NCBI GenBank assembly: GCA_013288325.1
Contig: JABDCB010000027.1
Coordinates: forward strand, 546-36,541
Reading direction: 5' to 3'
DNA length: 35,996 nucleotides
From: Bacteroidota bacterium
Lineage (GTDB): Bacteria; Bacteroidota; Bacteroidia; Palsa-965
Part shown: piece by piece, positions 6,843 through 12,986 of the stretch
Numbering within the stretch: position 1 is the first letter of the stretch
How the letters are laid out: every line of letters begins with the position of its first letter
Notes under the pieces: generated by a model
Told to the model about the DNA's origin: nothing
What the model saw: only the letters and a program-made list of their open reading frames with translations
The model's database searches: none
Made by a program: the position numbers and the translations under genes

Positions 6843-7716
6843 CTTTTCCTTCTGGAAAATATGTTTTTCCAAAATGTTTTTGCCATAGTTTACTTGCGTC
6901 AAGTTGATTTTTTTTCTCGTCAACTGCTTGCTTTGAATCAGCAATAAAAGAAGCTAGATTATCAAGAAAATTAGTTTTTTGATTTTCATCAAAATCAGAG
7001 AACAAATCATCCTTTGGCGTTGTTGGCATTACGCATTTGAACCCCTTCTTCAATTCATTTGATATAGCGATCAGGGTATATTTGAGGGCCACATCGTCCC
7101 GGAGATTTTTCTGAAGGTGCCTCATGGAAAATATTGTCATGGACAATCCACTCGGCATTTTTTCCTTTTTAAAATCACACCATGCTTTCAAATAGCGTGA
7201 AATTCGTATCAATTGCCCCTCAGAATCTTTCACCCGGTTAAATTCCTCAATAAATTCTTTGGGGTCATCTAACCGAAAGCCAACGTCTTTAACAGCCAGT
7301 TTAGGATGTAGGTCCTTGTCCTTGTCAAAAATGAATACCGGCAGGTCAATATTATATCCAGCTTTGTAATCAACCATAATACATTTCTTTCTATGGGATG
7401 GTGTTGCATCCGTAACACCGTCAACTGCCTCTTTTACCCAACTTTGAAGGGTTGTAGCTGCTACATCGTCAGGATTTTCCTTAAAATATACGCCATCGTC
7501 AAGGTCACAAGTGTCCTCTTTTGTCCTGATCATGTTTTTAGTTTTACTTGATCCTTGGATATAAAATGTTGGCTTGTATTTCGGATGGTTCTCCTTGAAG
7601 AACTTCCTTATCTTTTCCCTGAGGCTGTCTTTAGACCCTTTCATTAGGTCTTTTTTAGCTTTTGGAATTTGAAGCTCCTCGTTGAACTTCTGGAATAAAT
7701 TGTCACAGTTTGCCAT
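6763..7716 (-). CDS. cdnE: CD-NTase cyclic-nucleotide synthase (CBASS sensor)
   Basis: A 317-residue enzyme of usual CD-NTase length. The nucleotidyltransferase signature is complete: GSS at 55-57 in FYIQGSSKTKN, D71 and D73 in CDLDDGVYF, and the third metal ligand D124 in YNIDLPVF. A helical C-terminal half with SRYLKAWCDFKK follows. Family members join NTPs into cyclic di- or trinucleotides when a phage is sensed. STING-linked enzymes belong to clade E and make c-di-GMP, so cdnE and that product are inferred from the neighbouring TIR-STING. The clade needs a tree, since the LDDGVY form also occurs in DncV-like enzymes. The C-terminus ends KPYCETR, without the terminal Gly or Ala seen in well-studied conjugated CD-NTases. 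Start ATG at 7714-7716. Confidence 0.93.
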   Translation of the reverse strand: MANCDNLFQKFNEELQIPKAKKDLMKGSKDSLREKIRKFFKENHPKYKPTFYIQGSSKTKNMIRTKEDTCDLDDGVYFKENPDDVAATTLQSWVKEAVDGVTDATPSHRKKCIMVDYKAGYNIDLPVFIFDKDKDLHPKLAVKDVGFRLDDPKEFIEEFNRVKDSEGQLIRISRYLKAWCDFKKEKMPSGLSMTIFSMRHLQKNLRDDVALKYTLIAISNELKKGFKCVMPTTPKDDLFSDFDENQKTNFLDNLASFIADSKQAVDEKKNQLDASKLWQKHFGKTYFPEGKDEEEKTTSAALLAKTIGISKPYCETR

Positions 7717-7769
7717 AAATCATAAAGTAAAGTGCGTTGTTAGTTATTTTCCATTTCGTAAACGTTGAA

Positions 7770-8015
7770 CTATGCTTCATCCTCCCCAGATTGTTTGAAC
7801 CCAATTGGGGTTCTGCCAGCGAGATCTTCCTGATGGCTCAAATCGTTTGTCACCTGGTTGTTCGTAGAGTTTCGTTCAGCTAACTGCAGTAACCGTTTCT
7901 GATTTTCAACAATACTGTTTTGAGCATCTATGATAAGGCGTTGGTTGCCGATAATAAATGCCGCTGCAATAAGAATGATTGCAAGGAGAATCAATATTTT
8001 GTAATTTAGTTTCAT
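7770..8015 (-). CDS. Small single-pass membrane protein
   Basis: An 81-residue protein with one strongly hydrophobic N-terminal segment (residues about 6-23, ILILLAIILIAAAFIIG). After it come a coiled-coil-like stretch (IVENQKRLLQLAERN) and an acidic polar tail. The anchor has no clear cleavage site, so it probably remains membrane-bound. It lies 53 bp downstream of the HNH gene and 53 bp upstream of the CD-NTase, all on the same strand, with no terminator between them. It may therefore belong to the CBASS transcript. I do not recognise a family; phage-spanin or holin-like shapes are possible but unsupported. Confidence 0.7.
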   Translation of the reverse strand: MKLNYKILILLAIILIAAAFIIGNQRLIIDAQNSIVENQKRLLQLAERNSTNNQVTNDLSHQEDLAGRTPIGFKQSGEDEA

Positions 8016-8068
8016 AGTTTACTTTTTTAGGATTACGTTTCTAATTGTTTAATTTATTTCTTCTTTGA

Positions 8069-8485
8069 TTACTTTTTCGGGGAGTTACTATTCCCTATCG
8101 CTCCACCAATTGCAGCACCTATTATTGTTCCCGCTGGACCAAATATTGAACCGGCCGCCCCACCGATAACAGCTCCACTTACTGTATTATTGGACCTTAT
8201 TTTCTTTTTCTTGGCGGCGCTATAGGGAGCCCTTGACTTATTATTCCAGGCTCTAGCAGTTTTTGTATGCATAGTCCCTTTTTCCAAATTACATTTTATG
8301 CAGCCTGGATATAGATTATTCAAATGGTCACTACCCCCTTTAGCTTTTGAAACGCTATGCTCAACATGCCAGGCTCCTCTGGCACCATGAACACCGTAAT
8401 TGGTAAAAGCTAATTTCTTATGGCAAATATGACAATGACCATCAGTCTTGTCATAAATTTTATTCAGTTTGTCATCGTCATACAT
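8069..8485 (-). CDS. HNH nuclease with C-terminal glycine-zipper segment
   Basis: A 138-residue protein. Residues 10-75 form an HNH zinc-finger nuclease fold: zinc ligands C18 and C21 (HCHIC), the core WHVEHSVSKAKGGSDHLNNLYP with E42-H43 and N56/N57, then C62 and C65 (GCIKCN). A basic linker (AAKKKKIRSNN) leads to residues 102-131. That segment is a Gly/Ala-rich zipper (GAVIGGAAGSIFGPAGTIIG and more) of the type that packs in membranes or pores. Joining a nuclease to such a tail is unusual and recalls toxin or effector proteins. It is the first gene of a same-strand run leading into the CBASS genes. A role in that system is possible but unproven. Confidence 0.85.
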   Translation of the reverse strand: MYDDDKLNKIYDKTDGHCHICHKKLAFTNYGVHGARGAWHVEHSVSKAKGGSDHLNNLYPGCIKCNLEKGTMHTKTARAWNNKSRAPYSAAKKKKIRSNNTVSGAVIGGAAGSIFGPAGTIIGAAIGGAIGNSNSPKK

Positions 8486-8501
8486 TGGTTCTGTTTTTAT
8501 A

Positions 8502-8523
8502 CCCCTGCATTAAATTGCAGGGG
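8502..8523 (-). promoter_or_regulatory. Perfect hairpin in the HNH leader
   Basis: CCCCTGCA (8502-8509) and TGCAGGGG (8516-8523) form an 8-bp perfect stem with the loop TTAAAT, 16 bp upstream of the HNH ATG. It could terminate the upstream small gene, though it has no U-run on the minus strand. It could instead act as an operator or a leader structure for the HNH-CBASS transcript. Confidence 0.45.
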
Positions 8524-8569
8524 GCGGTTTTCGATTCAGCGAACATTATTTTAGCTTGCATTACCTTAT

Positions 8570-8830
8570 TTAATTGAGGGTGTATCTTTTCCATGGTATC
8601 CTTCTGAAATCGATACTCGCTAGAAATTTTACGATATCTGGCCTCCCATGGTATGCGGGGACGCCACGACTGTTTTGCGCCATAAGGATAAGAGGCATTC
8701 CCGGAAAGTATCGAGAAAATCCTTCCTGAGTTTTTTCACGCTCCGTAGAGTAATCTAATACGCTAGGCTTAACTATAACCACAGCGAAGGTTTGACCTTG
8801 CTCTTTTATAACTGCTCCTTCAAATTGCAT
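8570..8830 (-). CDS. Small conserved hypothetical protein
   Basis: An 86-residue protein. I start it at the ATG at 8828-8830, preceded by AAAGGA about ten bases upstream. Longer in-frame readings up to 9022 run through a DUF2188 gene in another frame and are artefacts. It looks like a compact alpha/beta protein: strands VIKEQGQTFAVVIVKP and MPLILMAQNSRGVPAYHG, ending FLASIDFRRIPWKRYTLN. The pattern is one I associate with small proteins found next to DUF2188 genes in Bacteroidota, but I know of no function. It lies just downstream of the damaged DUF2188 gene and 85 bp upstream of the HNH start. Confidence 0.75.
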   Translation of the reverse strand: MQFEGAVIKEQGQTFAVVIVKPSVLDYSTEREKTQEGFSRYFPGMPLILMAQNSRGVPAYHGRPDIVKFLASIDFRRIPWKRYTLN

Positions 8831-8849
8831 AATCTGGTTTTCCTTTCTT

Positions 8850-9060
8850 TTAGCCTCTGGGAGGAAAATTGTCGTTACCGTAAGAATTTTTCTCTCTGAT
8901 TTTGCCATCGGTTCCGTGTATGACAAGCTCAGATTGTTGGTTTTGGGCAATACCCTTCCCAATTTTGATTGCTTCCGCTTGGGTATTAACAACTGCCGTT
9001 GCCTTCGCCCTTTACGGCCCAATTATTGCCGGAGGGTACTATGTGTTGATTTTTTCCCAT
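8850..9060 (-). pseudogene. DUF2188 protein, frameshifted
   Basis: From the ATG at 9058-9060 the minus strand reads MGKNQHIVPSGNNWAVKGEGN, the start typical of DUF2188 proteins, then hits TAA after four more codons. In another frame the rest continues: KATAVVNTQAEAIKIGKGIA, a QSELVIHG segment and DGKIREKNSYGNDNF, ending at TAA 8850-8852. The frame switch falls at AAGGCAACG. A loss of 11 bases between two copies of AAGGCAACG in an ancestor (GEGN-A-KAT) would explain the +1 shift exactly. DUF2188 proteins are short and of unknown function. A sequencing error cannot be excluded. Confidence 0.8.
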
Positions 9061-9197
9061 TTTGTTGTGCTTTATGGGTCAATAGAATGCTCTGATGATC
9101 ACGGATTAGAGCTGAGTCCCGGCAATTGGGTGGATGTTTTATTGTGCCAGGCAGTACTCAATTTTGAAATTAAATTTCTTTAATTCCAAAACATGTG

Positions 9198-9205
9198 TAT
9201 TTTTG
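9198..9205 (+). promoter_or_regulatory. -7 element TATTTTTG for candidate small RNA
   Basis: TATTTTTG matches TAnnTTTG. Initiation would be expected near 9209-9212, at the start of a run of hairpins closed by a strong terminator. No clear -33 TTTG is seen. TGTTAT/ATAACA (9209-9214 and 9218-9223) overlaps the predicted start and could be a small operator. Confidence 0.4.
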
Positions 9206-9208
9206 CGC

Positions 9209-9326
9209 TGTTATCAAATAACACAAAAGGAGACAGAAGGGGGTTAAACCCTCACAAGACAGTTGCAAACCTTGTTTGTACCCTTTATTCTTGAGGTCAG
9301 ATGCTCGTAACATCTGACCTCTTTTT
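9209..9326 (+). ncRNA. Candidate structured small RNA, about 115 nt
   Basis: Between the -7 element and a perfect terminator there is no reading frame, but three further compact hairpins can be drawn. They are GTTAT-CAA-ATAAC (9210-9222), GGGGGT-TAA-ACCCTC (9239-9253, one G-U pair) and GCAAAC-CTT-GTTTGT (9265-9279, one G-U pair). The terminator follows at 9293-9326. A promoter-like element, successive stems and a terminator with no coding frame make a small RNA likely. No known RNA family is recognised. It could instead be the leader or tail of an uncharted transcript. Confidence 0.45.
9293..9326 (+). terminator. Strong intrinsic terminator
   Basis: GAGGTCAGATG (9293-9303) pairs perfectly with CATCTGACCTC (9311-9321) around a 7-base loop, followed by TTTTT. 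It is the strongest terminator in the window and has no protein-coding gene upstream on the plus strand. Confidence 0.85.
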
Positions 9327-9401
9327 ATTCGTAAGATTTACTGATTAGATTTTTCATCTCCGTTCTTTTTTTACTGTTAAAGCCTTATTGCCTTTCCTAG
9401 T

Positions 9402-10403
9402 TCACGCGTTTTTCAATTCAAATCCGTACAAGTAACTAATATCTTTGAAGCCATCAACATTTTCTTTCCAACCATTCTCCTCATGGCTTATATCAATTAT
9501 TTGACTAGTATTTGTTGAAACAAATTTTTCAGCAACAGCCTCAAGCACTTCAATTTCGTGAGTTGTAAAATACTCCGGCTTAAATGGCCTGTCATCTCGC
9601 GGGATAAAATGCTCCCCCATAGCTCCATTAGGGAATTCGGTATAGAAAATGTCGATAAAATCTTTCTTCGCTGCATATTCGAAAAGTGCCCCGAAATTTC
9701 TAGGTACAGGGCCCATCTGAATAGCCATATACCGGGCTCCACTGATCGAATAGCAGGTCTTTTTGAAGTTTAAAAAATCTGCATAGAACAATAATTTATT
9801 CAACTTTGTTTTAAATGGTTTCAATTTCCATGTAAAAAACACAACCATCTCAATGAACTTATCCAATTGTGGCACTTTAAATCCAGTGTAAATATCCGGA
9901 AGCTTTTCACCCATCATATACTCTTCTAAGTTAAAACCGAAGAACGGATCCTTAGATTCGTCGAGAGATTCTATTTTATTAAGCCTCTTCTCTAATTCGG
10001 CACCTTCATACACCCCGCTTAATTTAAGCAGTTTGGCAAACTCTTTAGGGTCTTGAGCCAGTTGAATCAATCTTCCATTTGACTCACTCGGGATCTCCCC
10101 ATTTTCATAATTTCTGTAAACATTAACCCCGAACCCTAACACCTCAGCCATTTTTATGGCTGGCAAGCCATACTTCTCTCGCATTGCTACCACTTCATCT
10201 GGGAAAGGCAGACGATGTTTTGATCGGTATTGATTGTATAACTGATTCAGATTTACCTCGTCAAGCTCAGTGGTTGTAAATTGCTCACCACTATCTTCAC
10301 ATAAATAAAAATGATACAAGACTTCGAATTCCGTTTTTCGGAATGTCATTGTCCGGCGCTCCTTCGTGAGGATCATTGCCTTACCTGTAATTGGACTTTT
10401 CAT
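9402..10403 (-). CDS. MqsA-like antitoxin fused to a Panacea (SocA-like) domain
   Basis: A 333-residue protein of three parts. Residues 1-60 look like an MqsA/YgiT zinc-ribbon region (MKSPITGKAMILTKERRTM ... YHFYLCEDSGEQF), but the usual paired zinc cysteines are missing. Residues about 65-115 are an XRE helix-turn-helix (LPFPDEVVAMREKYGLPAIKMAEVLG ... YRNYENGEIP). Residues about 180-320 are a Panacea/DUF4065 domain (LNKLLFYADFLNFKKTCYSI ... MGPVPRNFGALFEYAA), which in PanAT systems neutralises diverse toxins. Its ATG overlaps the toxin stop by four bases, so the pair is coupled, toxin first. It probably represses its own operon through its HTH, with the palindrome at 10803-10816 as a likely site. 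Confidence 0.88.
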   Translation of the reverse strand: MKSPITGKAMILTKERRTMTFRKTEFEVLYHFYLCEDSGEQFTTTELDEVNLNQLYNQYRSKHRLPFPDEVVAMREKYGLPAIKMAEVLGFGVNVYRNYENGEIPSESNGRLIQLAQDPKEFAKLLKLSGVYEGAELEKRLNKIESLDESKDPFFGFNLEEYMMGEKLPDIYTGFKVPQLDKFIEMVVFFTWKLKPFKTKLNKLLFYADFLNFKKTCYSISGARYMAIQMGPVPRNFGALFEYAAKKDFIDIFYTEFPNGAMGEHFIPRDDRPFKPEYFTTHEIEVLEAVAEKFVSTNTSQIIDISHEENGWKENVDGFKDISYLYGFELKNA

Positions 10404-10762
10404 TTTTCAAATGTTTTTAAAGGATAGTGAATCGGTTGCTCAGCTATATGAAAAGAAATACAAATTACCTTATCGCTGTTCGCTCCTAAAGTGATTTTTA
10501 TATAAATCTCTTCACCTTTAAATTTCTTCCCAAAGACCCACATATCTGCCCCATTATACAGCTCCTCCTTAATAGGTCCTTTACAATAATCCTTACTTTC
10601 AATACCATCTAGTACTTTGTCCCTATCCACTGGCCGCATTTCTAGATCAGCCAAGCACTGTGCATTTTTCCCTCGATCATCCCGGTAAAAAATACCCCAG
10701 ATTCCCTTCTTTATTTTAAAATCCTGTAGGAACCGCTCGACCTGATCTTTTTTAGCATCCAT
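10400..10762 (-). CDS. MqsR-like toxin
   Basis: A 120-residue protein. The C-terminal half follows the MqsR/RelE-superfamily pattern: VLDGIESKDYCKGPIKEEL, then ADMWVFGKKFKGEEIYIKIT, an ICISFHIAE strand and a final PLKTFEK. MqsR cleaves mRNA, mainly at GCU, during stress. The same fold and the MqsA-like partner directly downstream (ATGA overlap) support an mRNA-interferase toxin. Sequence similarity to classic MqsR is only moderate, so another RNase specificity or target is possible. Start ATG at 10760-10762. The N-terminal 45 residues (IKKGIWGIFYRDDRGKNAQC) are an extension relative to E. coli MqsR. Confidence 0.75.
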   Translation of the reverse strand: MDAKKDQVERFLQDFKIKKGIWGIFYRDDRGKNAQCLADLEMRPVDRDKVLDGIESKDYCKGPIKEELYNGADMWVFGKKFKGEEIYIKITLGANSDKVICISFHIAEQPIHYPLKTFEK

Positions 10763-10802
10763 GACTTCACATTACAAAGGAAAACACTTTTTACCACATA
10801 AA

Positions 10803-10816
10803 CAACTTTAAAGTTG
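10803..10816. promoter_or_regulatory. 14-bp palindrome, likely toxin-antitoxin operator
   Basis: CAACTTTAAAGTTG is a perfect 14-bp palindrome about 41 bp upstream of the toxin ATG. That is where an MqsA- or HigA-like antitoxin would bind to repress the operon. It shares the AAC/GTT arms with other MqsA-type operators, but the binding protein is inferred. Confidence 0.5.
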
Positions 10817-11046
10817 AATAAATGTTCGATTTGATTAGTTTTTCAACCTTTCTAGTTGGAAGAAGGCTGAGTGGAGGAAGCGAATAATAACTTAACACGT
10901 TTAACTCAATTGCCCAGCTATTCTATTAAATACCGTACGATTTCATTAAATTATTAGCTATTATTGACTAAATCTGGGCAAATCTAGGAATTCTAAATTT
11001 AACAAGCAATAAATTCGATATAATTATTTTCCACCTATTATGCTGC

Positions 11047-11076
11047 TTGCTACTTTTAGAATTATCCGTACCTTTA
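11047..11076 (+). promoter_or_regulatory. Promoter of the XRE gene
   Basis: TTG at 11047-11049 and TACCTTTA at 11069-11076 are 19 bp apart, matching the Bacteroidota -33 TTTG / -7 TAnnTTTG layout with one changed base. Initiation near 11080 leaves a 12-base leader before the ATG at 11092. Confidence 0.45.
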
Positions 11077-11091
11077 GACAAACAAACAAAC

Positions 11092-11466
11092 ATGATGGAA
11101 ACGCTAGGCCAGACCCTCAAAGCCACTAGGGGTAAAGTGTCCCTAACGCTTAGAGAAGTTGAGGACTCAACAGGAATTTCAAACGCCTATTTGAGTCAAC
11201 TTGAAAACGATAAAATAAAAAAGCCATCAGCTAATGTGCTTTATAAATTGGCTGATATCTATAAAATTAGCTTGGATGTGCTTTTAGTCGCTGCTGGAAT
11301 AATTACCAAAAGTGATTCTGAGAAAACACATAATGATGTTAGTGAATTTGAACGTGAAATAGCTTTTTATAAGGATAAATTTTCTCCTGAGGAAGAGCAA
11401 CAAATAATCTCTTTTATTAAATTTTTACGTTCACAGAACAAGAATGGATCAGCAGCTGCAATCTAA
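11092..11466 (+). CDS. XRE-family transcriptional regulator
   Basis: A 124-residue protein. A clear XRE helix-turn-helix occupies residues 2-60: LGQTLKATRGKVSLTLREVE, then TGISNAYLSQLENDKIKKPS and LADIYKISLDVLL. The C-terminal half (FEREIAFYKDKFSPEEEQQI ...) is charged and probably dimerises. Translation starts at the ATG at 11092 (an adjacent ATG at 11095 is possible) because the promoter lies inside any longer reading. The gene overlaps the metallopeptidase gene by 23 bp. Such XRE/ImmA-IrrE pairs usually work as repressor and repressor-cleaving protease that switch stress or mobile-element genes. Confidence 0.92.
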   Translation: MMETLGQTLKATRGKVSLTLREVEDSTGISNAYLSQLENDKIKKPSANVLYKLADIYKISLDVLLVAAGIITKSDSEKTHNDVSEFEREIAFYKDKFSPEEEQQIISFIKFLRSQNKNGSAAAI

Positions 11467-12340
11467 GAAAGACATTGAAAAGATTTCTATTGATATATTA
11501 AAAGATTCAAAATCCTACGGTGTTTTCCCGACACCAATTGATAAAATCATCACCTACTCAGAATTAATTGTTGCTGGCGGTATTGACCTTAAAAGCCTCC
11601 AGGAAAAACATAAAAGCTTCTTTTTTTCAGATGCCTTTAAATCCGGATTGAGTAAGATCAGAGGGTTCTTAGATCGCAGAGAAAAAATCATTTACGTAGA
11701 CACAGAGCAAAATATTAATAGGCAAGGTTTCGTGAAGCTACACGAAACAGGTCATAACGTTTTACCATGGCAAAAAAACGTTCTTGAGTTTTTGGATGAT
11801 GATAGTACACTAGATCCAAAAACAAAAGAGGAGTTCGAAGCCGAAGCAAATTATTTTGCCTCAGGCACTTTATTTCAGCATGATTTATTTTTAGATGAGA
11901 TAAAGAAATATGAACTTGGGATTCCTGCGACATTTCAATTAGCGAAATATTTTGGAGCCTCCACTCATGCAACTCTGCGCAGGTATGTTGAACAATCTCA
12001 TAAAAGATGTGCTCTTCTAGTTTTGGAAAAAATATCTCCCAAAGGGCAACCACCCGCTGCGTGCTTTCGGAATTCTTTTCATTCCTCGAAATTTGTTAAG
12101 GAGTTTGGCGAGATAACATGGCCCGATCAATTTGGTTTTACGTGGTCCTTCATTCAGGACTACTATTTCAACAAAAGAGTAAAGATGGATGGGGTTGTTT
12201 CGTTGGAGACTAGCAATGGTCGAAAAGAATTTCATTATCACTTCTTCAATAATACTTTCAATGCTTTCGTGTTGTTCTTTCCAAAAGGGGAAAATAAAAA
12301 GACACGAACCAAGATCATTCTTAAGACATCTCTTGAGTAA
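11444..12340 (+). CDS. ImmA/IrrE-family metallopeptidase
   Basis: A 298-residue protein starting inside the XRE gene, so the two are co-translated. The zinc motif HExxH is H100-ETG-H104 in KLHETGHNVLPW. A third ligand is expected in the FEAEANYFAS segment at 131-140 (E132 or E134). Family members cleave a partner XRE repressor after a signal, as ImmA/ImmR do in ICEBs1. The C-terminal 150 residues (FRNSFHSSKFVKEFGEITWP ...) are longer than in ImmA and may sense a signal. The likely target is the upstream XRE protein. Whether it controls the island genes is unknown. Confidence 0.92.
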   Translation: MDQQLQSKKDIEKISIDILKDSKSYGVFPTPIDKIITYSELIVAGGIDLKSLQEKHKSFFFSDAFKSGLSKIRGFLDRREKIIYVDTEQNINRQGFVKLHETGHNVLPWQKNVLEFLDDDSTLDPKTKEEFEAEANYFASGTLFQHDLFLDEIKKYELGIPATFQLAKYFGASTHATLRRYVEQSHKRCALLVLEKISPKGQPPAACFRNSFHSSKFVKEFGEITWPDQFGFTWSFIQDYYFNKRVKMDGVVSLETSNGRKEFHYHFFNNTFNAFVLFFPKGENKKTRTKIILKTSLE

Positions 12341-12575
12341 TCGTCTTTCAATCTTCACTTGCTTCAGAAAGACCGTGATTTAGCAATCCCGTTTTCTCCC
12401 AATCCATTCTGAAGAATGCTTTCATCCACGCCTATTGAACCTTCTTCAATTTTGAATAAGGTCGTTTCCCCTATCCGGTTTTAATCTATACTCGTGTCAG
12501 ATCGCGCTCCTGGCCTTACCATTGCCATGGTCTGACATATTCCTGCCGGGTGTGCGGTCTTTAATCCCGGAAGAC
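12341..12575. other. Short gene-free segment
   Basis: Contains no credible gene or convincing promoter. GTCTTTC and GAAAGAC (about 12344-12373) could form a weak, long-looped hairpin after the peptidase gene, but no T-run follows. Confidence 0.4.
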
Positions 12576-12827
12576 ATGGTAAGAATTGAAGGAAATAAGC
12601 TGCTTATCGAACTGGAATCAACAGAACCAGTTGAGCTACTGGAAGGCTTTAATAACAGTATTTGTGATTTAGTCCAGATGCTGGCCGAAAGTGACGAAAT
12701 CTACAACTACGCCCACCTATTTGATGCAATGTACTATCTGATTGAGTTGCAGAAGGGATTGTTGATCGATGGAAGCCAGCTCAACAAACTGTTTGGGTCA
12801 CCTCTCCCGGAAAAGGCTCCCGATTAA
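12576..12827 (+). CDS. Small acidic hypothetical protein
   Basis: An 83-residue protein starting at the first in-frame ATG, preceded closely by GGAAG. It begins MVRIEGNKLLIELESTEPVE, a strand-rich start, then becomes helical (FNNSICDLVQMLAESDEIYN; LFDAMYYLIELQKGLLI). It is acidic and probably cytoplasmic. Short proteins opening with a MVxIxxNxLIIEL pattern occur in Bacteroidota beside XRE genes, and an XRE remnant lies 23 bp downstream on the other strand. I know of no function. Confidence 0.6.
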   Translation: MVRIEGNKLLIELESTEPVELLEGFNNSICDLVQMLAESDEIYNYAHLFDAMYYLIELQKGLLIDGSQLNKLFGSPLPEKAPD

Positions 12828-12849
12828 CCGTGCTGCCTTCGTTAGCCGG

Positions 12850-12984
12850 TCATTTTTCCGGTTGCAATTTAAAGTCGAAGAGTTCCTTCACATCTACCTT
12901 GAGACTCCGGGCAATCCTGAATATAGTACTCAGGGCTGGATTAGCGACACTACCGTGTATGCTCCTGTATTCTGTACCTTTAGC
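12850..12984 (-). pseudogene. Remnant of an XRE helix-turn-helix gene
   Basis: On the minus strand, 44 codons read AKGTEYRSIHGSVANPALST, then IFRIARSLKVDVKELFDF, ending at a TGA (12850-12852). The second part is the standard C-terminal half of a short XRE domain (NPSLSTIFRIAxALxVxxxELF). A TAG directly precedes the fragment, and the first helices and start codon are missing, so it is a decayed gene. It lies right before the first gene of the ordinary chromosome. Confidence 0.7.
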
Positions 12985-12986
12985 CT

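Larger units (their letters stand above)
9061..9401. other. Gene-free segment between DUF2188 and the toxin-antitoxin pair
   Basis: No credible gene lies here. Positions 9061-9190 presumably hold the leader and promoter of the minus-strand DUF2188 gene, with no recognisable consensus. Positions 9198-9326 hold a candidate small-RNA unit. Positions 9327-9401 are AT-rich and lead to the antitoxin stop codon. Confidence 0.55.
10763..11091. other. Divergent control region of the TA pair and XRE/ImmA pair
   Basis: No gene lies here. It holds the 14-bp palindrome near the toxin, a direct repeat AATCTGGG/AATCTAGG (10971-10978 and 10981-10988, 10-bp period), and a promoter for the XRE gene. The repeat could be operator half-sites for that XRE protein. 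Confidence 0.5.

Noticed and set aside
8570-9022. 150-residue minus-strand gene
   Set aside because: Its first 64 codons lie in a shifted frame of the DUF2188 gene; the ribosome site supports the ATG at 8830.
8902-9183. Plus-strand 93-residue reading frame
   Set aside because: It runs antisense to the DUF2188 gene, whose protein is recognisable on the minus strand.
11715-12358. Minus-strand frames opposite the metallopeptidase gene
   Set aside because: They are antisense shadows; the plus strand shows HExxH and a coupled XRE gene.
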